Source of the DNA: Geosiphon pyriformis | Lineage: Eukaryota; Glomeromycota; Glomeromycetes; Archaeosporales; Geosiphonaceae | Assembly: GCA_016748015.1 (NCBI GenBank) | Contig: JAAOMT010000435.1 | Coordinates: 1 to 64,000, forward strand | DNA length: 64,000 nucleotides | Reading direction: 5' to 3' | Part shown: piece after piece, positions 37,115-47,385 of the stretch | How the letters are laid out: the number at the start of each line of letters is the position of its first letter | Position numbering within the stretch: the stretch's first letter is position 1 | Program-made: the position numbers and the translations under genes | The notes under the pieces: model-generated | Database searches by the model: none | What the model saw: the letters and a program-made list of their open reading frames with translations, nothing else | Told to the model about the DNA's origin: nothing

Positions 37115-38879
37115 TATTACTTTTTTTATTACATGTTTTATAAGTATAGCCCAATTATTACTTAAATTATAAAACTATATAAGTTTCTATATTAAGTATA
37201 ATTTATGTTTTTTTTACATATAAACAGTCACTTGGGCCAATTAAAACAACATTAAATATCCAAGTTACTTATTATCAAAAAGTTATACAAAAAACCAAAA
37301 TGCATATTAAATAAACAAGAATGTAAATCAAAACAAACATAAATACTTAATCTAATACCAAAATCATGAATCATTTTAGAAAACCATAAAGATGTCAAAT
37401 CAGATATAACCAGTATTACAGAATTATTGTATGGCAAAAGATTATGTTTTTTATAATGTACTTTTAGTTTGGCAGTTAGCAATTATATAGTAGATTTGTG
37501 GCCCTTAACAAATTTTAGACCAAATTGATAACCAATAATGTACTATTAAAACTGCCATCTAATAGACATATTATGTTAGTCATCCATTTTTTTATTACGA
37601 AGCTTTTGGCCAACAACATATATAAATAATCCAATAATTCAGTCTTATACAAAAATTAAATTACTATACTGTTAACAGTACAAGCACTTAGTAAATTATT
37701 TCATACTTTTATAATTTTTAAGATTAAGTTTTTTTTAGTACTATTATTATAGATACAAAAAAATATGTGATTAGAGTTCTTAACCAACTTATATTAAATA
37801 CACAATATATTAGCATAAATTATATAATTTTTTTTTCTTGATTATGAGCAATTAATAATAGAAAGCATTCATAAAATAAGATCAAAACATTCCAGAAACA
37901 GAGTTGATAAAATAAGATTGAACTTAGCTATTAAGATGCCATACACAAAAAGTTTTTTTTATATTAATTATGCTATAAAAAGTATTATTTACAGTATTAT
38001 TAGCATATTTAGACTTTTAACCAATAAAGCTAATAGCTTCAAAAAAAATATCCAATAAAATAACAAGTAAATTTATTGATATAATTGGGTTTAAAACTTA
38101 AAAAACTAATACTATAATGTTTAAAACTATTAGATTTTAAATAATTTTTAGAGTTAAACTATAATTGATATTAAAATTAAGTTTTTTTCAATTTTTTCTG
38201 TTTTGGTATCTTTTTAATTATTGATAAATCTAAAATTAAATTGTAAAAACAATAATTAGACTAATAAAAATATAAATAGTTATGACTTAAAATCTTAAAA
38301 AAATTTGTCATATTTTTTAAGTAGATAATAGCTTTTTAACTTATTTTGAAAAAAAAATCATATATTTAGAATTTTTGTTAATTTAAATATAATTTTAATA
38401 ATATTTAAATTATATTTTTTTAAGTATACTAATATAATAAATTTGTTAAAAAAACAATTTATTATTATTTTTAAATAAATATTTAAAAATTGGTTTTTTT
38501 GTTTTTAAATGTAATAAAAAATTTTTTTTTGTATAAGCTTCAATTTTTTAGTTTATTTTTACAATTATTGAAATAAAATTATAATATTATATAAAACTTA
38601 TAAATTATAGTAATTTACTGTAAAAATTCTTTTTATTGTTTTTAAATCTTTTTTTTCTTTTAAAAACATGTAATTTTTTCATTAATGTAAAAATCAAAAG
38701 CTAATTTGTTAATAAACTATTATTAATTAATTTTAAATGTTTTTAATAATATTAAAATAAAATTTTTGTAAATTTTAGGTAATTTGCTCTTGTTATTTTT
38801 AATTTTGCTATTTTTGTTAATAGTTTTTAGTAATGTTTTTGTTTTTTATAAATTATATCTTATAAAAAACATTAAATAT
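37115..38879 (-). mobile_element. LINE 3' part, reverse orientation, decayed
   Basis: On the minus strand, 37252-37482 encodes AKLKVHYKKHNLLPYNNS followed by SLWFSKMIHDFGIRLSIYVC. This aligns with AKLRAFYEKHGLLPHNGS...LGLWDASVIHSFGFRLGVYLC, the C-terminus of the LINE at 47-54 kb. The stretch down to about 37120 has the LINE 3' UTR features (a GGCCCAAGTGACTG block, AATAATTGGGCT, a (T/A) tail). Upstream ORF2 sequence is eroded and is cut by the gypsy element at 38880. Confidence 0.65.
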
Positions 38880-39508
38880 TGTTACGGGTTGGAGTAACAA
38901 GCTAACAGATAGCAAGAGAGAACAGTATTGTATGGTGATGGAAATAAACTAAGAAGGAATTACAATAAGGGAGCAAATTGAATAAGTAGAAATTCAATGT
39001 GTGTGATCAGTCTCATAAAAATCACCATCGCTAATCTTTTCTTAAATCTGAAGGTAGAGGAATAGTCCGTGATTGTCAACAAAATAACATCACTGCTATT
39101 ATTCTATGCCTCAACTCGGCGATTCTTAGAATCAATAACAGGTATCATTGTACTTTTCAATCATTTCTTTATTCAATGAATTACAAAAGCAAGCCAATTG
39201 CTTTTCAGACTAATTCTAACAAATACAAATCAAGAAGAGGAAAAGATAAGATATGTGAATGCCAACAAGTAGATACTTGAAGGTAAGAAAAGGGAATAAG
39301 CAATTATGAAAGGAAGTAATTGATATTATTTATTTCATTACTTTGATCATGTCTTTCTACAGCTAAGAGAATCATTGCTTATATAGCTATCTAAAATGGT
39401 TAATGACCAGGTCAACAATTATTATCTAAAAATAGGGTGGCTAATTATATGACATCATTGGCTAATACATGTGATAATTAATAAAAACTATGTGTTTTAA
39501 CTGTAACA
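38880..39508 (-). repeat. 3' LTR of the gypsy element (629 bp)
   Basis: Nearly identical to the right LTR. In the first 280 aligned bases I count about 15 differences, of which about two are transversions. It lacks a 40-45 bp stretch of tandem GTCAATGATCAG-like units found in the other LTR. Confidence 0.93.
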
Positions 39509-40208
39509 TCATCCTCTCCAAAGAGATTGAGCTTCAGCGAAATCAAACTATTTATGGAATAGTCTATGTGAAGGGTTTTGTCTAACTCAAAACTAACTAG
39601 TTTGTTGAAGTCTTTTGTGAATAGAGTATATAGTACTTGAGGCAAAATAAGTTTTGTATTCAAGAGACCAAATCTTTGTATTAGAGTTCTGGCTCTTTTA
39701 GCAATGGTCAAAACTCTTGGAACATCTAATTGTATAATGCCCAAAATTTCCACTTGTATCTCTGAAGTTGTTTTCTTCATAAGCTTCATGTCTTCTATGA
39801 TTTTACCAAAACAACCATAGAGTTCTAGTTGTCTTCCATATGACAAGTTTTTGTCTATGAGCAAGATTTCTTGTATTGTTTTTCCAATTGTGCTGAAAGG
39901 TGAAAGTATCGCTGCTATTATGCTTTCTAGCAGGTATTTATCCATTTTGCCACCAATTCTTTCTCTTCTGGTAGTTGTTTTCTTTGGTCTAATAACAGTG
40001 TGAGTTCCACTGTTGTCTGTTATAGTGGTTTGTTTTCTAATAGTCAGAGTAGCATTTGGATAGTTCTTGATTTAGTACTCATGGAGAGTATAGAAAGTGT
40101 TTTAAATGTTTTGATCCAGGAAATAATTGTTCATGTCAATTGAAGATACCTCTGTTTTGGGAATAGTGCATTTATTTATATCTAATTTTTGCTGATCATT
40201 TGGGTCGG
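39478..40208 (-). pseudogene. extra region after integrase: pol C-terminal extension or third ORF
   Basis: A frame different from integrase overlaps its end (from about 40208) and runs to 39478, with two stops (near 40104 and 40074) where Gln codons would fit. Readable parts: NTDPNDQQKLDIN, TIPKTEVSSIDMNNYFLDQ, THTVIRPKKTTTRRERIGG and, from 39945, MDKYLLESIIAAILSPFSTI. The last 155 codons are open, helical and without transmembrane segments, and the final ten codons lie in the LTR. No homology recognised. It is either a long integrase tail reached by a lost frame or a separate ORF. Confidence 0.55.
39509..39523 (-). other. polypurine tract of the gypsy element
   Basis: On the minus strand GGAGAGGATGA directly precedes the TGTTA start of the 3' LTR, the expected place for the plus-strand primer. 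It lies inside the extra reading frame. Confidence 0.75.
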
Positions 40209-41575
40209 TATTACCACAACAAGTAACCAATTAGGTTGTTTGTGATATTTTTTGAGTCGCATGCTATGAACAAGATGATTACTGAATATTGTTCCATATT
40301 GATCTTGTAAGATATAAGAACCATTGTTCAAAACTTTGTTGACTATAAAGGGTTCTTTCCACCAGCTAGAGAATTTATCACCATAGACATTGTTTCTGTC
40401 TGAATGGTATTCCAAAACTAAGTCACCAACACTTAAAGAAAGTATTTTATAGGTCTTTTTCTTTTTGAGCTTCTTTTGGAACTGTTTTATCTTTTCAAAG
40501 GCAATTATCTGTGTTTCTACCAATGAGTCAAGAATGGTACCAAGTCTTCTTTGCAAAATGTCCTTGTAATCTCCTATTGTTATTTCCTCAAAAGGTATTG
40601 TTTTTATATCCATTTCTATTGGTAAAGTTGCCATTTGTCCATAGAGCAAAAAAAAAGGTTCATAAATTGTTATGTCATGATTCACAGTTCTGTAAGCAAA
40701 CAAGACTGAAGGCAATACTTTGTCTCATAGGTTGGTTTCTTCACTGGTTTTGGCTAGAGTTTCACATAGTGTTCTATTGAAACATTCCATTAAGCCATTT
40801 GTTTGGGGGTAATAAGGGGAAGAGAGTTTATAACATATTCCCATTTTTCTGCAAAGTTCTTCAACCAGTGTACTGAGAAAAGCTCTTCTTCTATCAAATA
40901 AAAGTTCTTTGGGACAGCCGTGGCGACAGATAATATCTTCATAAATGAAATTGGCAATTGAGACTGCTGTTTGATCTGGGGTGGCTCTTGCTTCTACCCA
41001 CTTTGTAAGATAGTTGGTAGCTGTGATAATGTATCTGTTGCCATCAGGAGTTACTGTTAAAGATCCAACAACATCTATACCAATTTTATCAAATGGTTGA
41101 CCAACAGAGATTGGATGAATATCTTTCTTGCGATTGGATTTTCCTCTTCTTTGGCAAGTATCACAGGTTTTGATGTATTCAGCAATGTCTTTTCCCAAGA
41201 TAGGCCAATAATAGCGAGCTAAAGTTTTCTGAATTGTTTTTGTTTTTCCAAAGTGTCCAGCTAATGGATTAGTGTGCATATTGTAGATCACAATTTCTCT
41301 TTCTTTAAATCTAATGACTCTCTGGGGGCAGTCAGGATCTTTTTTATTTCTTTTATATAACTGGTTCTGGCGAATCAAATAGAAATTTGATTGTTTGCGC
41401 AAATGTTCTCTTTGCTGTCGAGTATAGTCTGGCAGGTATTGTCTTTTACCCAAAAATTTCAAAGCAGAGTAGTTGTCCAAGTCCATTATTGTGTTTGTTT
41501 GTGGGGGAGTTACAAATAATTAAGTTGGTTTGGTTTGAGAGGGTTTTACTATCACTGGATGGTAAGTCTGGAGAG
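40182..41575 (-). pseudogene. integrase of the gypsy element
   Basis: Zinc-binding HHCC module: the Hs of HTNPLAGH and the Cs of CDTCQRRG. Catalytic core: D in IGIDVVGSL, D in LLFDRRRAF and E in GLMECFNRTL (usually GLVERFNRTL), so the DDE triad is present, although the second block is diverged from the usual SDRG. A stop at 40725 falls where Trp is expected (NL*DKVLPSVLFAYR). The C-terminal part (VGDLVL...GDKFSSWWKEPFIVNKVL...GSYIL) is the SH3-like end. No chromodomain seen. Its frame differs from that of RNase H; the shift lies near 41.58 kb. Confidence 0.88.
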
Positions 41576-44242
41576 AGCGTCGGCATTTTGATGATTAGCT
41601 CCTTTGTGGTGTTGAATGTTATAGTCAAATTCATCCAAGTGGAGTATTCAGCGAGTTATCCATTTATGTTCCAGATTTCTTTTGTTGCATAGCCAAACCA
41701 AAACTTGGTAATCTGTTATTACCAAAAATTTCACACCCTTAAGATATTTGTCCCAGTAGCTAGTAGCCCAAACTACTGCTAAGTATTCTTGCTCAGTAAC
41801 TGAGTAGTTCTTTTTTGCTGGTGTGAGAGTTCTACTGGTATATGCTACAGCATGTTCTCTGTTATCTTCATCTTTTTGGGAAAGAACAGCACCAAGTCCA
41901 TAGCCAGATGCATCAGTGTGGAGGATAAAAGATTGATCCAAATTAGGTTGCATGAGGATGAGTTCTGTAACCAGTTTTTCCTTCAGAATTTCAAATGCTT
42001 TTTGTTGATGAGTGCCCCAGTGATAATTGATGTTTTTCCTAAGTAGCTGATTAAGAGGAGCAGCGATTTTGGAGAAATCCTTAACAAACTTGCGATAATA
42101 AGAGACCAAACCAAGAAAAAAGCGTAGTTCATGAACATTCATTGGTTGTCTAATGTTTTGAACTTTTTCAATTTTGGCTGGATCAGGGAAGATTCCATCT
42201 TTTGTAATAAGATGGCCAAGGAACTGGATGAATTGACATCCAAAAAATGATTTGATTGGATTGATCTTGAGACCAGCATTTCTAAGGAGGTCAAAAACCT
42301 TTTGCAAATGTTCAAGGTGTTCATCCCAGGTTTTTGAGTATACCATTATGTCGTCCAAGTAGACTAAAACAAAGTTTTCTTTTACTGATTCAAATACTTT
42401 GTCCATTAAGCATTGAAAGGTGGGAGGAGCATTTGTGAGATCAAAAGGCATGACTGTGAGCTCGTAGGTACCATACTTGGTGATGAAGGCAGTTTTCTTT
42501 CTGCTTTCTGGATCCATCTCTACTTGCCAGAATTCAGCAGTTAAGTCAATAGTTGAGAAGAAAGCAGCACCATGGAATTGGTCTAGCATTGCATCAATTT
42601 TGGGAAGTGGGTACATGTCTCTTTTAGTAATGGCATTTAATTGGTGATAGTCAACACAAAAGCGTAGAGTTCCTCCTTTCTTGGATACCACTACAACTGG
42701 GAATGCCCATTCACTCTTGGTTTCCTGTATGAATCCAAGGGTTTTCATTTGGGTTATTTCCTTTTTGATAAACTCATCATTGCACCGGTTGAATTGATAG
42801 AGCTTCAAATAGATGGGGCGAGTTTCTCTGATAATGATGGTGTGTTGTATCACATGTGTACATCCAGGAGGTTCATCTTTTTTTGAGATAACTGGGCTGT
42901 TTCTAGCCAGCAGGTTTTCAATGTCTACTTTTCTTTCTTCTGGAGAGAGTTCTCTTTGTTCTACAACCAGTGATTGGATTTCAAGTGGTTCGTTTTCAAA
43001 GGACTTTTGGACTTCTTTTATTTCCTCTCAGGGTATCAAGCTGATTGGTTCCCAATCTTTGTAATAGATCAGGCAGAACATATATTTATCGCTAGGAGAA
43101 TACAATGGTTTGTCACACCAGCACCAGGCACAAGGACCATGCCACCAATAACTGTATTTGGCTTTCTTGCCTGGCTTTCTGTCAAAGATTCTTTTGAGCA
43201 TGTCATAATAAGGCCAGCAGATCAGCTTGCCATTGACAATGATTCCTTCTTTATCTGCCTTGACATTATCTAGTAGTTTGCCATTGCTAGTGAAAATGGT
43301 ATAGGCGAGTTCAGCAGTTTCTTCTTGTTCTTCTTGTTCTTCTTCTTCCTTACTTTCTTCATCATCTGATTCATCTGATTCATTTTCTTTTGGGCTCTGC
43401 TTGGGTGCTGGGGGAGTTGTCCAATGGCAACATTTAACCACAATGGGTTTCTCACCACATCTGATGGTTAGTTTACAGAGTTCATAATCAAGCAAAGCCT
43501 TTGCTTTCTTGAGCCATTTATTGCCAACAATGATGGTGTATTCTTTTGCTTCAGACACTTCCATATCAGTTTCAATGCTGATGCCATTGATGTGGACAGA
43601 AATAGCTTTGGCTATGCCAAGCCCTTTCTTCTTATCACCATGCACATTGGTCATTGGTCATGTGGATGGTTCATCAATTTTTCTGCCAATTGCTTCAAAA
43701 AAGTGTTTGGCAATAACACTAATAGATGATCCACTGTCTAGGATCAAATTGATGAAGTAGCCAGCCACTTGGGCTTTACAAATTAGAGGAGTGACATTGC
43801 TATTGTCAGCAAGTCCAGCTTGGCGAGAGCATTTGTTGGTTTTGGGTATCTTTTTCTTTGGAATCAGGGATTTGCGAAAATCTTTTCTGAATTGTGGATG
43901 GGTCATTAATTGGCCAAAGATTATATGTGCTGGGGTTTCTATAAGGTCTTTGACAACAGAATAGAGACTGGATTTTTGTACTATTTCTGGGGGTTCCAAC
44001 TTTGGAGGGTTCTTGAAAACTTTGGCTTTTGGGAGCTCATTGTTGTCAGCAGTTAATGTAGAAGCTTTATTGGGGTCTAGAATGAAATCAACTTTGGCTT
44101 TCTTCTTCTTTCTTGTGGATTCAGAGGGGTTGATTGCTAATTCATCCATGTCATGGTCATCATTAGTTAAGTTAAAAGCGTAAAAAAAGTTTTCTTCTGG
44201 TTGGCTTGCACTCTCACCCTTTGGAGGTGCGCTTACCAGTTT
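41576..44242 (-). pseudogene. protease, reverse transcriptase and RNase H of the gypsy element
   Basis: The pol frame enters at the frameshift site with KLVSAPPKGESASQPEE. The protease active site is LILDSGSSISVI at about 43750. Reverse transcriptase has PLPKIDAMLDQ, FSTIDL, TNAPPTFQ and the catalytic VYLDDIMVYS near 42350. RNase H starts FILHTDASGYGLGAVLSQ and ends HHKGANHQNADALSR. Stops at 43658, 43028 and 41648 interrupt the frame; the last is in the Trp of the RWILHLDEFDY block. All catalytic Asp residues that I can see in protease and RT are intact. Confidence 0.9.
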
Positions 44243-45789
44243 AAAGGCTGATAAACAGTGGCTTCAACTAGGGGATCCTCTCCAAAGAAATTGATGTTGG
44301 CATGATTGGGTCTTTAGTTGGGCACATTGTTGTTGTTGTTGATCCTGTTGTTTTGAGCATCATTGTTTCTGGGGACTGGTGGAGACAGTGGAGGATTGTT
44401 GCAATCTCTTGAAAAGTGTCTAGTTAATTCACAGCGATAGCATACAGGTGGGCCACAATTTTGTTGTCTTTGATAAGGTGGTTGCTGGGGCTGATTGAAG
44501 TGTAGTTCAAATCTGGGTCTTTGTGGTTGCTGATTTTCTCTGACTGCTTGGGCTAAGAGTTCTAATAACCAGGCAAGATTTGCTGTGAGTCTGTCTATTA
44601 ACTGTTTATTTAGATCTTGAGTGTGAGTGGCAAAAGAAGTAGCAGCCATTTGAGGGGCAGGAGCCATGACAGGAACAGGAGCAAAAACTGGTAATGTGGA
44701 TCCCAAGTGCATCCTTTGGTTGTCTTCAATTCTTTGTGCTAATTCAATGGCCATATCCATGGTGGGATTATCTTTCAGGGCCAGGAGGGGCCAAAGAGCA
44801 TACGATAGATCAGTTCTCAATCCTTTTGTGAAGGAGTGAATTTTCTGCTCTTCTGTTCAATTTCTTCCAGTGTCTACTCATTTGATTAACTTTCTGATTG
44901 CTTTGGCATATTCGGTTACAATTTCACCAGGACCTTGGGTTCTTCTTTCCAATTCCATACGCCATTTTGATATTAATATTGGGGTTCTGAACTTGTTTTC
45001 AAACCGGGTAGTGAAAGAAGTGTTGATTTCTCCCACATTTGCTGGTGTCCATTTAACAATTCTTTGCTGGACATTGGTATCTGTTTTTTGTGAGAATCAG
45101 GTAGCAGAGGATCCTTGAAGGTAGCCACCAACAATTTGGAACTTGTACTCATCATCATATTGATTGGCTGTAGCAGCTCTTTCAAAGTCATCCAATCATT
45201 CAATTGGATCTTGTGCATCACCTCTAAATAATGGTATTGGGATGTTGTTTCTTTGCCCTAGAGCAGTTTGTATATCTTAGAGGGTGGCCAGAATGTTTGC
45301 TTGCATGGGGTCATTAGCCATTGGTTCAGGGGTAACTGTTTGTATAGACGAATCTGATTCACTTGATAAAAGACCAAAAACAGGGGCAGTTTGGTAGCTT
45401 TCTTTTTCTGTTTCAAAGGGAGTTTCAGTTGCTTGATGGGCAGCAATCCAAATGTGGATTTGATGATTCAGATATTCGAAATCAGGGGGCTGTTGTTCAA
45501 AGGTTGCAGAATATAAGAGCTGATTGATACTGTTGTTTCTTTCTTTAAAGTCGTTTTCAAAATAAGCTTGGTCAAAGTAATAGGTTGTATAAGCTGTATA
45601 GGTTTCAGCTGAATGCTCATTCAAGAACCAGTTCCAAAAGTCTTGAAATTGTCTACTGAATTGTTCTTCAAGGGGGAAGCAGATCAAGCAGGAGGGCAGA
45701 GGATTAAGTTCAATAAAACTTTGGTCGTTTCTGTTATGTGCTGCAAAGTGTTCTTCTGATTGCTGTGGCAGATATGAGTAATTACCCAT
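44233..45789 (-). pseudogene. gag of the gypsy element
   Basis: Starts at the ATG at 45787-45789 and keeps one frame down to the stop at 44233, with stops at 45277, about 45199, 45102, 44871, 44859 and 44314; most fall where Trp or Gln is expected. Capsid-like landmarks are IPIPLFRGDAQDPIE, GGYLQGSSAT and RRTQGPGEIVTEYAKAIRKL. A Pro/Gln/Asn-rich tail contains a CCHC zinc knuckle, CYRCELTRHFSRDC, in which conserved Gly positions have changed. The first 170 residues are acidic and specific to this family. Confidence 0.85.
44239..44245 (-). promoter_or_regulatory. -1 ribosomal frameshift heptamer T TTA AAC between gag and pol
   Basis: On the minus strand the gag frame reads CCT TTA AAC TGG TAA. 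Slipping back one base on T TTA AAC gives the pol frame AAA CTG GTA AGC. The frames match by position: gag codons begin at coordinates divisible by 3, pol codons at remainder 1. The gag stop lies two codons after the heptamer. From about 10 bases downstream, GCACCTC can pair with GAGAGTGC (one bulged A) as a stimulatory hairpin. Confidence 0.8.
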
Positions 45790-45818
45790 ACAATGAGGGA
45801 ATAAGTGAATTTTGACAA

Positions 45819-45835
45819 CCTCACAAGGAGCACCA
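45819..45835 (-). other. probable primer binding site
   Basis: Read on the minus strand, TGGTGCTCCTTGTGAGG starts about six bases after the 5' LTR. The TGG start pairs with the CCA end of a tRNA ending GGAGCACCA. I cannot name the tRNA from memory. Confidence 0.6.
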
Positions 45836-45841
45836 CTTTTA

Positions 45842-46507
45842 TGTTACGGGTTGGAGTAACAAGCTAATGGATAGCAAGGGAGAACAGTATTGTATGGTGA
45901 TGGAAATAAACAAAGAAGGAATTACAATAAGGGAGCAAATTGAATAAGTAGAAATTCAATGTGCGTGATCAGTCTCATAAAAATCACAGTCGCTAATCTT
46001 TTCTTAAATCTGAAGGTAGAAGAATAGTCCGTGATTGTCAACAAGATAACACCACTACTATTATTCTATGTTTCAACTCGGCGATTCTTAAAATCAATAA
46101 CAGGTATCGTTGTACTTTTCAATCATTTCTTTATTCAATGAATTACAAGAGCAAGCCAATTGCTTCTCAGACTAATTCTAACAAATACAAATCAAGAAGG
46201 GGAAAAGATAAGATATGTGAATGCCAACAAGTAGATACTTGAAGATAAGGAAAGGGGAATAAGTGATTATGAAAGGAAGTAATTGATATTATTTATTTCG
46301 TTACTTTGATCATGTCTTTCTACAGCTAAGGGAATCATCGCTTATATAGCTATCTAAAGTGGTCAATGATCAAGTCAATAATCAAGTCAACGGTCAGGTC
46401 ATTGATCAGGTCAATGATCACTATCTAAAAATAGGGTGGCTAATTATATAATATCATTGGCTAATACATGTGATAATTAATAAAAACTATGTGTTTCAAC
46501 CATAACA
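45842..46507 (-). repeat. 5' LTR of the gypsy element (666 bp)
   Basis: Pairs with 38880-39508. It carries an internal tandem stretch near 46362-46425 with several GTCAATGATCAG or GTCAATAATCAAG units that the other LTR lacks. The ends are TGTTATGG...CCGTAACA on the minus strand. Confidence 0.93.
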
Positions 46508-46511
46508 ATAT

Positions 46512-47089
46512 TATAGATAAATTTTAGATTTATGGTGATTTTTATAACTTGGTATTTAAGTTGTTTATTTTTTACTTAAAAATTTTTTTAAAGATTTTAA
46601 TAATTAAGTTTTTTATATAATAAATAAAGATTTAATATTAATAATAAGCAATTTTTTACTTTTTAATTTTTTAACATAATGACTAGTTTATTCTAATGTT
46701 TTTTACTTTTTTAGTAAATAATCTTAAATTTTTAACTATATTTTATGTTTTTTTTAATATTTTTTACCAAATAATTTTTAATATTATAATTTTAATACTT
46801 TTTTTTAATCAATTAATAAACACAAAACAAAAACAAAAAAAATAAATAAAAAATTAATATTTTATTAATAGTTATAATCAAAAATTATTGTTTTTATATT
46901 GTTATTAATATTATTAATATTAATAAAAAAATAATTAAATTTTAACAAAATAAATATAAACTTATAAAGTTAAATTTAAATAATGTGAATAATAAATTTA
47001 TTAGATAATTGTAAACTTTAAGTATTAGATTGCTAATTATAAAAATTATTTGTTAAAATAAAATAAACTTTTTTTTTAATTTTTTTTTT
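46512..47089. other. AT-rich stretch with an LTR family B fragment
   Basis: 46620-46930 resembles 15975-16110 (TACCAAAT.ATTTTTAAT, AATAAATAAAAAATTA.TATT, AAAATTATTGTT), so it is another reversed family B fragment. No gene. Confidence 0.5.
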
Positions 47090-47385
47090 GTTTTTAATAC
47101 TTTTATTATATATACATAAATTTTTATAATACAAAATTTTTACAGTTTTTTAATAATTTATATAATATTATTGATTATTTATATTATATTATATTTTGTT
47201 TCTTATTTTTTTTGCTTTTATTTTATAAGTAATAATGTAAAAAAACTTCTTTCTTTCATTCATCCCAAATTCTCAAAAAAAGAATCAAAAAGTTTTCTGA
47301 AAGAAGTTTTTTTTTCAACATTCAATATGATAAGACTAAACCATTTTTTGATTTTAAGACCACTGTTGGCCCTAGTATTGCTGTC

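Larger units (their letters stand above)
38876..46511 (-). mobile_element. Ty3/gypsy LTR retrotransposon, nearly complete
   Basis: Two LTRs (38880-39508 and 45842-46507) bound a minus-strand interior in the order gag, protease, reverse transcriptase, RNase H, integrase, the Ty3/gypsy order. LTR ends are TGTTA...TAACA. The 4-bp flanks are ATAT at 38876-38879 and ATAT at 46508-46511. Primer site, purine tract and a -1 frameshift heptamer are present. Several in-frame stops, mostly where TGG or CAA would be expected, plus at least one frameshift near 41.58 kb, mean this copy is dead. It inserted into decayed LINE and LTR debris. Confidence 0.93.

Noticed and set aside
43270-43458. Lys/Asn-rich frame in the gypsy element
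   Set aside because: Out-of-frame reading of the acidic linker between protease and reverse transcriptase.
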